64,000 nucleotides of DNA from Prevotella sp. CAG:891 (GCA_000437675.1 FR901744.1:1711-65710), one strand, 5' to 3'; shown: positions 16,449 through 28,235, counted from the first letter of the stretch. The notes: a model not told the origin generated them from the letters alone. Numbers and translations: made by a program.

Positions 16449-17798
16449 TCATTTTACCCAACCAGGATATTGGAAGGAACAGTTTCTCCATTCAGGACTT
16501 ATGCGGATATAAGTAGTTTGAATTTTCTCGCGAATCCATTTTTCGATTTTTTCTTCACGTCTTTTTCCGATGACTACATCGCGTAAAGTCTGAAAATCTT
16601 CAGTCATACTTGCATGATGTCCATCAATCCTGTTTTTAAGTTTGATGACAGCACAAACTACTTGTCCTTTTTCATTGGTCATTCTGAATGCACGTGAAAC
16701 CTCGCCAACTTTCAGCGTATCAACAACCTTAGCAATGTCCTGAGGCAAATCTTTCATCTGAAAGCGTGAGCTGACCGACATGGTTTGCGGATTAACATTA
16801 GCCATTAAGCCATGGTTATTTCTGGTGTCTTTATCGTCAGACAAGGCTTGTGCAGCTGCATCGAAAGTAAATTTGTCAGCTCGAATATCATTTGCAATCG
16901 AATCTAAACGGGCTATACCTTTAGTAATTTCGTTTTCTTCGATGCGGGGTTTCAGAAGAATGTGACGGACGTTAATTTTATCGCCACGTTTATCAATTAA
17001 CTGAATAATGTGGAAACCATATTCAGTACGAACGATTTTTGAAACCTTTTTAGGATCGTTCAAACTGAATGCGACATTGGCAAATTCAGGCACCCATTGA
17101 TTTCGGCCACTATAACCTAATTCTCCACCATTTCGTGCAGAACCATCTTCAGAGTAGAATTTTGCAAGGGTTGAAAATTCAGATTCTCCAGTGTTGATAC
17201 GTCGAGCAAAATCGCGTAAACGTCCTTCGATACGTTCAATTTCAGCACGTGAAACTTTTGGCTCTGATGTTATAATCTGCACTTCTACTTGTGTAGGAAT
17301 GAAAGGCAAACTATCAGTTGGCACATTCTTAAAATATTCACGAACTTCAGCGGGAGTAGCTTTTACGTTTTGAGCAATACTGCGCTGAACACTATGAACC
17401 ATCTCACTTTCGCGAGCTTGTTTCTTCAAGATTTCGCGCATTTGCGAGATTTTACGACCCATGATTTGCTCTACAGCCTCGCGTGAACCATAAGTTTGGA
17501 TATAGTTACTAATTTGTTCGTCAACGCCACGTATGATATCTCCCTCGCTTACGTTGATACTGTCAAGTTCTGCCTGGTGAAGGAATAACTTGTTTACTGC
17601 TAATTTTTCAGGAATTGTGCAATATGGGTTGTTAAAAGGACTTCCCATAAGCTCAGAGCTAATACGCATTTCCTCAACATCTGAAAGCAAAATGGGTTCG
17701 TCACCAACGATCCAAATGATTTCGTCTACTACATTCTTTTGTGCGAACATGGCACTTGGAAAGAGAGTAAGAAACGCAAAAAACAAATTCTTTATCAT
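16449..17798 (-). CDS. surA: Periplasmic parvulin-type peptidyl-prolyl isomerase (SurA-like)
   Basis: A chaperone/isomerase for outer-membrane proteins. The start is placed at the internal ATG 17798 because MIKNLFFAFLTLFPSAMFAQ is a clean signal peptide; the longer frame from 17828 only adds ten residues. A SurA N-terminal domain is followed by two parvulin domains: one containing FSTLAKFYSEDGSARNGGELGY and GFHIIQL, then one beginning NVRHILLKP. At 449 residues the layout matches SurA. It follows the second isomerase at 127 bp and is last in the guaB gene group. Confidence 0.88.
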   Translation of the reverse strand: MIKNLFFAFLTLFPSAMFAQKNVVDEIIWIVGDEPILLSDVEEMRISSELMGSPFNNPYCTIPEKLAVNKLFLHQAELDSINVSEGDIIRGVDEQISNYIQTYGSREAVEQIMGRKISQMREILKKQARESEMVHSVQRSIAQNVKATPAEVREYFKNVPTDSLPFIPTQVEVQIITSEPKVSRAEIERIEGRLRDFARRINTGESEFSTLAKFYSEDGSARNGGELGYSGRNQWVPEFANVAFSLNDPKKVSKIVRTEYGFHIIQLIDKRGDKINVRHILLKPRIEENEITKGIARLDSIANDIRADKFTFDAAAQALSDDKDTRNNHGLMANVNPQTMSVSSRFQMKDLPQDIAKVVDTLKVGEVSRAFRMTNEKGQVVCAVIKLKNRIDGHHASMTEDFQTLRDVVIGKRREEKIEKWIREKIQTTYIRISPEWRNCSFQYPGWVK

Positions 17799-17925
17799 AA
17801 ATGCGTTATAAATAATGTATCGCGCCATTATCGCAAGGGATAAGAGCTAAAATACAAGTGAAAAGGTAGTCTGAGCCGATTTTGCATTCAGTGAATAACG
17901 GCATGACTACCTTTAATCTGTTTTA

Positions 17926-19374
17926 TTATTGAATGGTTTTCAGTACTGCTTCGTCAATGCTGTATGTAAATTTCTTGCGCAGTTCCTCAACCCATTGCTT
18001 TTCCTTTGATAATTGGTAATCGCTAGTTACCTGTGCTTTTACGTCAAGGTATGATTTGGGTTGTTTCTGTACTTTTCCGCTTACGCCACTAACAGCAAAA
18101 TCTTTCATTACCTTATTGTCTTCCTTGTTCTTGTTTAGTTTAAATGCGTAGGAATCAATGAAAGCATTTTCACCAGCTTTGCACAAGTATGGACCACTAA
18201 TGGCAACCGTAACAGAGTCTTTGTTGAACTGTTGTTTTAATTGTTTACGCCATTCTGTAGAGCCATTTTTAGCAAATTTCTTCAGCATTTTTTTGACAGC
18301 CTTAGCCTGTCCAGCCTCCTTGCAATGGAATACGAAACCTTTGAATCGAGCTTCATCCCAAGCATATTGCTTTTTGTGCGATTTATACCATTGTTCTAAG
18401 CCAACACTATCAGAGGCTGCAACGTCCCAAACCTGCTTTTTGCTGATTTCATATAACAAGAGTCCGTCATGATATTCTTGAATAAGATAGCGGAGCTCAG
18501 GATTATGGGCAATGTTTGCATTCATTACACTGTCGAGAACGGCATCGCGTGTAAGTTTTCCGTTCGAAGCTGCAACAATTTTGTTAATTCTGTATTCGCT
18601 TGAAGCCTCTTCAATGTTTTGTCGTTTGAGCATAGCCATGATGTCGGGCAACACTACATTATATTCATCGAGCGGCTTTCGGTTGTCCATTTTGATGATA
18701 TGATAACCAAAAGGAGACAATACAGGTTTTGAAATTTCGCCCGTTTTAAGTTCATAAGCAGCGTTTTCGAACTCTTTGACAAACGCTCCGGGACCAACCA
18801 TTGGTAGTTTTCCACCTTTGACAGCACTTCCCGGATCATTGGAATACTGTTTAGCTAAGTCAGAAAAATCAGCACCCTGTTTCAGTGCTGCGTAAATAGA
18901 GTCTGCCTTCGCTTTGGCTTTATTTTTGTCAGCTTCTGTAGCTTTTTGATTGAGTTGAATAAGAATGTGTGATGTTTCAATCAAATCTTTTCCACCCAAA
19001 TTCTTCTTTGTGTTATCGTAAACAAGATGTGCTATAGAATCAATAAACTGCTTATCTACCATATACGGAGTAAGCTGCATGTCACGATAAGTACGGAATT
19101 CTTGTTGAAAACTGCTTAAGGTATCTAGGCGTGCAGCTTCAGCTGCAGCTACTTTTAATTTGTAGTCGATAAACATCGGTACATATTCCTGTACAGTTTT
19201 CTTTTCTACAGCCCCTTCTACATTTCCGTTTTTGTGGAATGAGTATTCAAACTCAGATTTGGTTACAGGCTTTCCATTGATTGTCATCAATATTGGGTCT
19301 GTTACCGACTGCGCCCCGGCTGAAACAGAGATAGCCAGGGCGAGAAGGGTTGAAAACAGATTCTTTTTTTTCAT
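17926..19374 (-). CDS. Periplasmic parvulin-type peptidyl-prolyl isomerase (PpiC/PrsA-like)
   Basis: The start is set at 19374, where MKKKNLFSTLLALAISVSAGAQ forms a signal peptide; the longer open frame overlaps guaB and is not used. The 482-residue product has one recognisable parvulin domain (SHILIQLNQK ... DFSDLAKQYSNDPGS ... GGKLPMV ... FGYHIIKMDNRK) flanked by helical chaperone-like segments. It probably folds exported proteins together with the SurA-like neighbour. It starts 79 bp after the guaB stop, so co-transcription is likely. Confidence 0.85.
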   Translation of the reverse strand: MKKKNLFSTLLALAISVSAGAQSVTDPILMTINGKPVTKSEFEYSFHKNGNVEGAVEKKTVQEYVPMFIDYKLKVAAAEAARLDTLSSFQQEFRTYRDMQLTPYMVDKQFIDSIAHLVYDNTKKNLGGKDLIETSHILIQLNQKATEADKNKAKAKADSIYAALKQGADFSDLAKQYSNDPGSAVKGGKLPMVGPGAFVKEFENAAYELKTGEISKPVLSPFGYHIIKMDNRKPLDEYNVVLPDIMAMLKRQNIEEASSEYRINKIVAASNGKLTRDAVLDSVMNANIAHNPELRYLIQEYHDGLLLYEISKKQVWDVAASDSVGLEQWYKSHKKQYAWDEARFKGFVFHCKEAGQAKAVKKMLKKFAKNGSTEWRKQLKQQFNKDSVTVAISGPYLCKAGENAFIDSYAFKLNKNKEDNKVMKDFAVSGVSGKVQKQPKSYLDVKAQVTSDYQLSKEKQWVEELRKKFTYSIDEAVLKTIQ

Positions 19375-19453
19375 GAATTGAAATAAAGTATTATTCAGTT
19401 GCAATAGAAAAACCTGAAAATAAAGTTTGACTATTGCAACTGAAATAAGAAGA

Positions 19454-20953
<1,500 letters not shown>

Positions 20954-20963
20954 TTATTGCGCA

Positions 20964-20994
20964 CAAAATTAAGCATTTCTTTTCTTACTTGCAA
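20964..20994 (-). promoter_or_regulatory. guaB promoter
   Basis: On the minus strand: TTG (20992-20994), a 20-nt spacer, TAATTTTG (20964-20971). The leader is about 20 nt. No purine riboswitch-like structure fits in this space. Confidence 0.7.
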
Positions 20995-21458
20995 CATTGT
21001 TGGAATGCTTTTCTTGTTTTTTTTTTCGTGGTTGAGTGAACAGGCATCGTAAATGCTTGTTCTGCTGTTTTTTTCGCAACTTTATGCCATGAATGCCGTT
21101 TATTTTCCAAGAGTACCTTTTCTAGTAGATTGTGCCTTGAGGGGGTATGGTGCTCATTTTCTTACTTCGCGCGTATAAATTTGCATTGTCATGTTGTTAT
21201 CCTTTACAAAAAACTTCGACGCACCTTGATTGTGCTGTGTTTTCGCTTTCTGAGTAAAATCTTCTGATTTAGGTTCTGTAGGAATAGTATGTGTTGTATG
21301 GTTATTATTAGTCAGTTTGCTTACTTTTTATGGGTTGTAAATTATATAAATGTTTGTATGTGTACTATAATAAATGTAATTATCTGATTCTCCGCACATT
21401 TTGCTTCAAAGGCTAAATGATTGTTCGAATCTCCGCACTTTTGGGAATTTCTAAAGTG

Positions 21459-21546
21459 TTGGTTATCAGTAGTTTCACGATTGTCAAAACAAGCTCGGAA
21501 CTAAATTCAATTAGCTCGGAACTAATTCACACAGTCGCGGAGTAAT
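21459..21546 (-). repeat. R1 dispersed repeat, copy 2 (two full units, inverted orientation)
   Basis: Read on the minus strand: a divergent first unit with CTCCGCGA (about 21531-21546), two units with TTAGTTCCGAGCT (21510-21530 and 21489-21509), then the terminal block (21459-21488), here decayed to TGAAACT and CTGATAACC. Flanks are too diverged to align confidently. Apart from this copy, the guaB promoter and the helicase terminator, the 20995-21778 gap shows nothing I can support. Confidence 0.7.
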
Positions 21547-21778
21547 TTTTTACGATAGGCTGGTGTGGGGCTGTATCCCGGGAATCTGGCAAATAATGGC
21601 TATGTGCTTTTTGTATAATTTTGCTTTTGTGGAATTAGTCTTTTTATAATTATAGTGTGTTAGCAATGATGCTGTATAAGAATGATATGCCATACTTTTC
21701 TGCTGTTATGTGTGCAGAATCAGCTCAGTGCGGATGTTAGAATTTACGAGGCTGCACGATATGTAAGTATAAAGAAAA

Positions 21779-21813
21779 TCCCCGAATCAAGTTTGTGAAT
21801 ACTTGTCGGGGAT
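21779..21813 (-). terminator. Helicase gene terminator
   Basis: ATCCCCGA (21779-21786) pairs with TCGGGGAT (21806-21813), with inner AAGT/ACTT pairing. On the minus strand TTTTCTTT follows. Confidence 0.8.
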
Positions 21814-21875
21814 GAATGTATATCAGTATATGTTCGTTGCTGACAACTGTTTGTCTGTTTTATGCAAGTGAGGTA

Positions 21876-24344
21876 TCAACCCAAGATTGTGAAACGTGCA
21901 AATTTCACGAGTAAGTTTTTGATGCCAGCATCATCAAACTCAACTCTTATTTTTGCATTTTCGCCTGTACCCTCTGTTCCAATCAAAGTGCCAGAGCCGA
22001 AGCGTTCGTGTTTAATTCGGATTCCAGGTTTTAATTGGTCGGTTTTAATTGATGAATTTGCGTTCGTCGTGTTTGCGGAACATCTGTTCACGCGTTTGAA
22101 TCCTAAGGGAGGCGGTACGGGAGCTACACTTTTGGGAAAGTAGGGTTCTTTGCGGTAGCGGTTGTAATCATTGTAGGAATTGTCATAGTTGTTCGATTCT
22201 CTTTTACCTTGCATGGCACTTCTGAAATCGTCCTCGTTGGGCGAACCGAAAAAATCATCGAAGTGGCGGGCCTTATCAAATCCACCATAGCTATTTTTTT
22301 GTACAAATGAATCGCGTCTGCTACTCAATGATTCACGTTGGGTGCTGTTTGATGCAGATATCTGCCGCGGTCTGTCAGTTCTTTGGAGATACTGCTCGTC
22401 GATTTCGTCAATGAAAGGGCTAGGATCGCAGAACTGAAATTGTCCGTATCGATAGCGCGAATGGGCATAACTTAAGTAGCAAAAGCGTTTTGCACGTGTT
22501 ACAGCTACATAGAATAATCGGCGTTCTTCTTCCAGTTCCTTAGGATAAACGCGGGCATTTGCGTTCGGAAAAAGATCTTCTTCAAGTCCAGTTATAAATA
22601 CCGCATCGTATTCCAAACCTTTCGCCGAGTGTATAGTCATGAGTGTAACTTTCGGCTGGTTGTCATTGTTATCTTCAGTATCGGTTAATAGCGAAACTGT
22701 GGCTAAGAATTCAGCCAATGAAACGTATTTTCTGGATTCGCTTTCGTATATGTCTTTTTCGTAAGACTGAATGGAACCTAAGAACTCGTCAATGTTTTCC
22801 TGTCGAGAAATGCTTTCTGCTGATTTCTCTGCAGAAATGTCTGCTGCAATCCCACTTTTTGTAATGATTTCGCGAGTTATGGTTGAGGCAGTGCTTTTTT
22901 CAGATTTTTCGCGGAAAGTTAGAATCATTTCGCAAAATGTTGCGAGTTTTTTTCTGGCCGCAGGAGCTAACTTAATGCCAAATACTTCAGGATTACAAGC
23001 CACTTCCCATAAACTTGTGTTGCCGTTAATGGCTGCAATATGGAGTTTTTGCAAGGTCGTATTGCCTATTCCGCGTGCTGGATAGTTGACGATGCGTTTG
23101 AATGCTTCCTCGTCGTCAGTGTTGACTACTAAACGTAAATAAGCTAAAACGTCTTTGATTTCTTTACGCTGATAGAAAGATAATCCTCCGTAAATGCGAT
23201 AGGGAATGTTGTACGATTGAAATGTTTCTTCAAACGAACGGCTTTGAGCATTTGTTCGGTAGAGTAGGGCAATATCGTTGTAATCGGTACCTTTCTGTTG
23301 TTTAAGTTTGATGATGTGGCGGGCAACTTTTTGAGCTTCTTCCTTGTCTGTTTGTGAATCAAACACTAGAATTTTCTCGCCAAATTCGCCCGACGCATAA
23401 ACTTTCTTGGGAATTTGATTGCGATTGTTTTTGATGATGCTATTAGCTGCTTCGACTATGCATTGCGTTGAACGGTAATTACATTCCAACTTGATTAGGC
23501 GGGCAGTGGGATATTGCTGCTGAAAGTTCAAAATATTGCTGATATCTGCACCGCGAAATCCATAAATGCTTTGTGCATCATCGCCAACCACACAAATGCG
23601 CGATTCCTTATTAGTTAATAGACTGAGAATGCGATGTTGAGCCATGTTGGTGTCTTGATACTCATCAACGAGAATATAACTGAATCGTTGTTTGTAGCGT
23701 TCACGTACTTCCTCATTATCGCGCAAAAGCAAAAATGTGTTGAGTAGCAAATCATCAAAGTCCATGGCTGCAGCCGCTTTCAGTCGTTGCTGGTAGACTG
23801 TGTAGATTTTATGTGTTTGCTCAATTCCTTCAGTATAGTCGCGTCGTTGGATGCTGGCATCATTGGCATACTGTCCTGGTAATATCAGGTGGTTCTTGGC
23901 TTCTGAAATGCGATTGGCAATCAGGTTGGGTTTGTATTTTTTATCGTCTAAACCGAACTCTTTGATGATGGTTTTGATCAGAGACTTAGAATCGCCTGAG
24001 TCATAAATGGAAAAATCAGCAGGATAGTCTATGTACTCGTGTTCCATGCGAAGTAACCGGGCAAACAGGCTGTGAAATGTTCCGCTCCATAGGCCGTTGG
24101 CATTTTGTTCGGCACATATCATAGCAATTCTTTCGTTCATTTCGTGGGCAGCCTTGTTAGTAAAGGTAAGGGCAAGGATGCTCCATGGTTCATAACCATT
24201 TTGCAAAAGATAGGCTATTTTATAGGTAAGAACTCGCGTTTTGCCAGAACCTGCTCCGGCTATGACCAGAGATGGACCGTCGCAGTAGGTTACAGCCTCG
24301 AGTTGGGATGCGTTAAGAGATGATGAAAAAACAGATAAATCCAT
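21876..24344 (-). CDS. UvrD/PcrA-family superfamily 1 DNA helicase
   Basis: A 3'-5' DNA helicase for repair and replication-fork maintenance. Of 822 residues, the N-terminus carries the Q-motif (LNASQLEAV, about 10-18), Walker A AGAGSGKTR (29-37), LTFTNKAA (motif Ia), the DEYQDTN Walker B, GDDAQSIYGFRGA (motif III), and TIHSAKGLEYDAVFI plus VTRAKRFCYL (motifs V and VI). The C-terminal 50 residues (GIRIKHERFGSGTLIG) form the Tudor-like domain typical of PcrA that contacts RNA polymerase. It follows the lipoprotein gene at 40 bp. Confidence 0.95.
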   Translation of the reverse strand: MDLSVFSSSLNASQLEAVTYCDGPSLVIAGAGSGKTRVLTYKIAYLLQNGYEPWSILALTFTNKAAHEMNERIAMICAEQNANGLWSGTFHSLFARLLRMEHEYIDYPADFSIYDSGDSKSLIKTIIKEFGLDDKKYKPNLIANRISEAKNHLILPGQYANDASIQRRDYTEGIEQTHKIYTVYQQRLKAAAAMDFDDLLLNTFLLLRDNEEVRERYKQRFSYILVDEYQDTNMAQHRILSLLTNKESRICVVGDDAQSIYGFRGADISNILNFQQQYPTARLIKLECNYRSTQCIVEAANSIIKNNRNQIPKKVYASGEFGEKILVFDSQTDKEEAQKVARHIIKLKQQKGTDYNDIALLYRTNAQSRSFEETFQSYNIPYRIYGGLSFYQRKEIKDVLAYLRLVVNTDDEEAFKRIVNYPARGIGNTTLQKLHIAAINGNTSLWEVACNPEVFGIKLAPAARKKLATFCEMILTFREKSEKSTASTITREIITKSGIAADISAEKSAESISRQENIDEFLGSIQSYEKDIYESESRKYVSLAEFLATVSLLTDTEDNNDNQPKVTLMTIHSAKGLEYDAVFITGLEEDLFPNANARVYPKELEEERRLFYVAVTRAKRFCYLSYAHSRYRYGQFQFCDPSPFIDEIDEQYLQRTDRPRQISASNSTQRESLSSRRDSFVQKNSYGGFDKARHFDDFFGSPNEDDFRSAMQGKRESNNYDNSYNDYNRYRKEPYFPKSVAPVPPPLGFKRVNRCSANTTNANSSIKTDQLKPGIRIKHERFGSGTLIGTEGTGENAKIRVEFDDAGIKNLLVKFARFTILG

Positions 24345-24384
24345 TAATCAAATGTTTCTTGCTTGTTGACCTGTCACAGTGCTT

Positions 24385-24804
24385 TTATTTCTTCTTGTTG
24401 TCGTGTTGAATTTTTTGCTTGTAGAATTGTACTTTTCTGCATGCTTCTTCAAAATCTTCCTGTGTAATGCTGTCGATTCCAGCACGCATCAAGCTGTCCA
24501 TGCTCGATAATTCATGTTGTGCAGTTGCTAAGTCAATGGAATCCATAAGTAAAATGCCTTGTTCTCGTGCATCAAGTGCCAGATAGCACTTCTTGCGCAT
24601 TTTTTGTATTGTCGCTTTGGCTTCAGCAAACTCAGATTGAGCTAAGCACTCTCTGGCTGCGGTTAGCATTTGCTGCGCTTCGGCTTCCATTTTTGTGCGG
24701 TTTTCGCTGTATGCTTCAGTCTTGGTGTCTTCAGCTTTCTTTGAAGAACAGGCTGAGAGTGTTATACATAGAATGGTCAGTATGGAGAGGATTGGGCATT
24801 TCAT
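24385..24804 (-). CDS. Small helical lipoprotein of unknown function
   Basis: A 139-residue product with a lipoprotein signal (ILTILCITLSACSS; lipobox LSAC, lipidated Cys about 19). The mature part is charged and predicted helical, with repeated EAKAT/EAQQM-type segments suggesting a coiled coil or helical hairpin. No family recognised. It sits between a WecA-like transferase gene and the helicase gene on the same strand, so it may ride in the same transcript. Confidence 0.75.
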   Translation of the reverse strand: MKCPILSILTILCITLSACSSKKAEDTKTEAYSENRTKMEAEAQQMLTAARECLAQSEFAEAKATIQKMRKKCYLALDAREQGILLMDSIDLATAQHELSSMDSLMRAGIDSITQEDFEEACRKVQFYKQKIQHDNKKK

Positions 24805-24896
24805 GTTTTTTGTAATGTTTGGGTTGTATGTGGTATGGATAAATGTTTAACTGCGAAAAGCAGCTGTTCAGTGGATAAAAAGAACTTTGCGGCTTG

Positions 24897-26027
24897 TTAC
24901 TGCTTTGCAGCATTGCGCAGTTCATTTTTGCGGATTTTGTAATTCAGCCATAGGTTGAATGCCATAAAAATAGCAATGTCAATGCCAACAATGACGCTGA
25001 TGCAGCAATTTCCGATGAGTAATAGGTAATTGATTAAGCAGAAGCTTAATTGCAGGGCTATGATTAGGCCTAATGCACCGTGCATACTGAATCCAGCATG
25101 TAAGCATTTGTGGTGAATGTGCGTTTTGTCTGGAAAAAAAATGGAAACTCCGCGTTTAATGCGCAGACAGGCAACTCGAACCAAATCAAAGCAGGGCACT
25201 ATAACCAGGGTAAAAGGAACCAAGAATGTTATGTTGTTGTTATCAGTTGTTTCAACATGTTGGGGATTGCCAATCATGATATAGCGAATTGCCAGGAAAG
25301 CAAGTGCATATCCTAAGGTTAAACTGCCGGTATCGCCCATGAATGTTTTTGTTCCTTTTTGCGGATTCCCAAATATGTTATATATAAAGAATACAAGTAT
25401 GCTACCCAATAGTCCCATGCAATATAGTGAGTAAAAGAGTAGATTTTCGAAATAGTAGAGAATGCCAAATGCAAGGATTGCCAAAAATGACAAACTAGAT
25501 GCTAAACCGTCAATACCGTCAATCAGGTTGATTGCATTTACGATGAGCAGTGATACGAAGACGGTAATTGGAAAACTGAGCCAGGCCGGAATTTCTTCTA
25601 AACCAAACAAACCGTATAAATCGTGTATGTATAATCCACAGAATGGCAGGAATATTGATACAATCAGCTGAATTGCAAATTTTAGTGTAGCTGGCATTCC
25701 GAACAGGTCGTCGAGTAAACCTATCAGGTATAAAAGAAACATGCCAATGATGACCAATATGGTTGACATATTGAATTGTGAAAATTTGTCGGAATTATTT
25801 ATCATCATAAAGACCATAGTTCCTGCAACTCCTACAGACATGGCAGGTATAAAAAGAACACCTCCAAGTCGTGGGATATTGTTGATTCTGTGAACTTTTC
25901 GCTCATCAGGGATATCGTACATACCTCTTCTTTTGCAAAGCCGCAGTAACATGGGCATCAAAATGAATGTTGTAATCGTGCTGAGCCCAAAGGCTGTAAG
26001 CATATATAGAATGTTTGCTATATCCAT
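24897..26027 (-). CDS. WecA/MraY-family undecaprenyl-phosphate sugar-1-phosphate transferase
   Basis: A 376-residue polytopic membrane enzyme that starts lipid-linked glycan assembly by moving a sugar-1-phosphate (often GlcNAc-1-P) from a UDP-sugar to undecaprenyl phosphate. Family signposts are PDERKVHRINNIPRLGGV (about 40-57), the metal-binding LIDGIDGLA, MGDTGSLTLGY, and the C-terminal HIHHK loop that distinguishes WecA types from MraY. About eleven hydrophobic helices are present. It likely primes O-antigen or capsule synthesis. A leader of up to 400 nt with tandem promoters lies upstream. Confidence 0.9.
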   Translation of the reverse strand: MDIANILYMLTAFGLSTITTFILMPMLLRLCKRRGMYDIPDERKVHRINNIPRLGGVLFIPAMSVGVAGTMVFMMINNSDKFSQFNMSTILVIIGMFLLYLIGLLDDLFGMPATLKFAIQLIVSIFLPFCGLYIHDLYGLFGLEEIPAWLSFPITVFVSLLIVNAINLIDGIDGLASSLSFLAILAFGILYYFENLLFYSLYCMGLLGSILVFFIYNIFGNPQKGTKTFMGDTGSLTLGYALAFLAIRYIMIGNPQHVETTDNNNITFLVPFTLVIVPCFDLVRVACLRIKRGVSIFFPDKTHIHHKCLHAGFSMHGALGLIIALQLSFCLINYLLLIGNCCISVIVGIDIAIFMAFNLWLNYKIRKNELRNAAKQ

Positions 26028-26093
26028 TGAATGTAGGTTTTGATTTGTCGTATTCTATTAAAAAGTAACGGCTTATTAGTTAATATATTGCAC

Positions 26094-26126
26094 TAAAGTT
26101 ACAATATTTATTTAGGAAAATCGCAA
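26094..26126 (-). promoter_or_regulatory. Candidate proximal promoter of the WecA-like gene
   Basis: On the minus strand TAACTTTA (26094-26101) with TTG 22 nt upstream (26124-26126): close to, but not at, consensus. The 20 bp around the -7 element closely resemble the distal candidate at 26433-26463. Confidence 0.4.
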
Positions 26127-26432
26127 GTTTTAGCATGCTGAACACGTAATCCGAATTCAGCAGTTAAATTTGGCTGATTGTGTTGTTCGCTCGTTTCAGA
26201 AGTATGGCTGTTATATTGTCAATAAACCTTGAATTTGTTGTTTACTTATAAAAATAAGTCTATTCACTTGAAATATAGCAGTTTTCAAGTGGCTTTGAAG
26301 AGGTGTTAAACAATAAATTCAAAAGTATTTAGCAATAAAATGTAGCTTGATTCTTCCTTATTTTGTTGAGAATCAGGATCTTCCGTTTGCAGAATATGAG
26401 TATTTTGCCCGGATAAGCTGAAAAATCGTTGC

Positions 26433-26463
26433 CAAAGTTACAGTATTTATTTGGTTCGATAAA
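26433..26463 (-). promoter_or_regulatory. Candidate distal promoter of the WecA-like gene
   Basis: On the minus strand TAACTTTG (26433-26440) is a perfect -7; the -33 region is TTTA rather than TTTG. Between this and the gene lie two hairpins, CACTTGAAA/TTTCAAGTG (26265-26291) and TGATTCT/AGAATCA (26348-26375), so a transcript from here would have a structured 400-nt leader. Confidence 0.45.
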
Positions 26464-26549
26464 TCTTAGGCAATAAAATTATGTCATAAAACATATTCTT
26501 GTAATATAAAATCTTGCGTTTAAAAAGTCAATAATATAAGAAAGGGCGT

Positions 26550-26579
26550 TTTGTGTTCTAATTAAAAACTGTAACTTTG
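26550..26579 (+). promoter_or_regulatory. panC-panD promoter
   Basis: TTTG (26550-26553), an 18-nt spacer and TAACTTTG (26572-26579) then C. The leader to panC is about 195 nt, with no obvious terminator in it. Confidence 0.65.
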
Positions 26580-26778
26580 CAGTCTGTTAAAGCAATATGC
26601 CATAAAGTTTGTGATGAAACGTCACAATGAATCGCTGTGGTTGGCTAATGGTCAATCGGATACTTGCTCAATAAAATTAAGAAAAAGTAGCAGGTGGTAA
26701 TTGGTTTTTCACCATGAACATATAACATTCGGGCTATTGTAAAAAATCAATCGACTCTGAAAACTTATAAAAGTAAAG

Positions 26779-27630
26779 ATGATTGTATTCAATACAAAAA
26801 ATGAACTTGAGGCTGCTTTGAAATCAGTTCAAGAAGCTGGAGGCAAAGTGGGCTTAGTGCCGACAATGGGGGCTCTGCATGCAGGACATGCTTCGTTGGT
26901 AGAGCGTTCGGTAGCTGAAAATGATAAAACAGTGGTTAGCGTGTTTGTCAATCCTACGCAATTCAACGATAAGAACGATTTGGAGAACTATCCGCGTACT
27001 TTGGAAGCGGATTGTGCTTTGTTAGAATCGTTGGGTGTTGATTATGTGTTTGCCCCCAGTGTAGAGGAAGTATACCCGGAACCTGACACACGAAGCTTCT
27101 CATACCCTCCTATTGATTCGGTGATGGAAGGCGCACGTCGTCCGGGGCATTTCAATGGAGTCTGCCAAATTGTTAGCAAATTGTTCTATATGGTGAAACC
27201 GGATCGTGCATACTTTGGCGAGAAGGATTTTCAACAAATAGCAGTGATTCGTGCTATGGTGAATGATTTGAAAATTCCTGTTGAGTTGAAACCTTGTCCT
27301 ATTGTTCGTGAGGAGAGTGGTTTGGCTTTGAGTTCTCGCAATACATTGCTTACAGATAGCGAGCGTTCCATTGCTGTTTGCATTTCACAGGCTTTGAAAA
27401 CAAGCGTTGAATTTGCAAAGTCGCATACTGTGGCCGAAACGCATGACTTAGTTGTAGGTGCACTTAATGCAACTAACGGACTTGAGGTTGAGTATTTCGA
27501 AATAGTGGATGGAATCACACTTCAACCTGTTGATTCTTGGGACGATTCTGATTTTATTGTGGGTTGTATAACAGTTTATTGTGGTGCTCGCCCTGTTCGA
27601 CTTATTGACAATATTAAATATAAGGCATAA
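26779..27630 (+). CDS. panC: Pantothenate synthetase
   Basis: PanC joins pantoate and beta-alanine with ATP to make pantothenate, the CoA precursor. It is 283 residues. The nucleotidyltransferase motif [10 protein letters not shown] (28-37) gives the HxGH-type ATP-binding site. YFGEKDFQQ and the C-terminal SSRN (residues about 177-190) bind substrate and phosphates. panD, which makes the beta-alanine, follows 30 bp downstream, so the two form a pathway operon. Confidence 0.96.
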   Translation: MIVFNTKNELEAALKSVQEAGGKVGLVPTMGALHAGHASLVERSVAENDKTVVSVFVNPTQFNDKNDLENYPRTLEADCALLESLGVDYVFAPSVEEVYPEPDTRSFSYPPIDSVMEGARRPGHFNGVCQIVSKLFYMVKPDRAYFGEKDFQQIAVIRAMVNDLKIPVELKPCPIVREESGLALSSRNTLLTDSERSIAVCISQALKTSVEFAKSHTVAETHDLVVGALNATNGLEVEYFEIVDGITLQPVDSWDDSDFIVGCITVYCGARPVRLIDNIKYKA

Positions 27631-27660
27631 AACTTTTGAACTAAATCAGACCGAGAAACT

Positions 27661-28008
27661 ATGTTTATAAGTATTTTAAAGTCAAAGATACATTGTGCTA
27701 ACGTAACTGAGGCCAACTTGCACTATATGGGTAGTATCACTATTGATCAAGATCTGATGGATGCAAGTGGTATACTTCCGGGAGAGCATGTACATGTAGT
27801 CAATAATAATAATGGTGAGCGCATTGAAACTTATGCGATTGCTGGTCCGCGCAAGTCAGGTTGCATTTGTCTGAACGGTGCCGCGGCTCGTTTGTTCCAA
27901 GTGGGTGACGAGGTTATCATTATGGCTTATGCTCAAATGTCCCCCGAAGAGGCATTGACTTTTAAACCGAAAGTTATTTTCCCGACAGGAGAACGTAACG
28001 AATTGTAA
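27661..28008 (+). CDS. panD: Aspartate 1-decarboxylase proenzyme
   Basis: PanD decarboxylates L-aspartate to beta-alanine. The 115-residue proenzyme self-cleaves between G24 and S25 (YMGSITID) to create the pyruvoyl cofactor. NGAAAR (around 73-78) is the conserved active-site loop. Length and motifs are complete. It directly supplies PanC, the gene upstream. Confidence 0.96.
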   Translation: MFISILKSKIHCANVTEANLHYMGSITIDQDLMDASGILPGEHVHVVNNNNGERIETYAIAGPRKSGCICLNGAAARLFQVGDEVIIMAYAQMSPEEALTFKPKVIFPTGERNEL

Positions 28009-28146
28009 ATGAAAACTTTCAACAGATTTTTATGCAAAGTTAGTGTTTGACATAGAGAGTCTTGATGAAGCATTTGCCATCACAGAAAAGTATAACAACT
28101 GATTTATTCGTTGAGCTTTATTTCTGTTTCTTTTTCCAATAAAAAT

Positions 28147-28181
28147 AGGAGATAAATACTTAAAACTAGTATTTATCTCCT
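28147..28181. terminator. Bidirectional terminator between panD and glyA
   Basis: AGGAGATAAATACT (28147-28160) pairs perfectly with AGTATTTATCTCCT (28168-28181). A-rich and T-rich flanks allow it to stop both converging transcripts. Confidence 0.85.
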
Positions 28182-28235
28182 GTTGCTTTTATCTTGCGTA
28201 TAAGGCAAGGAGTTTTTGCATTTTAATGATATGTG

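Noticed and set aside
28147..28181. Perfect 14-bp stem between panD and glyA considered as a regulatory RNA
   Set aside because: Position between convergent genes, short loop and A/T-rich flanks fit a bidirectional terminator.
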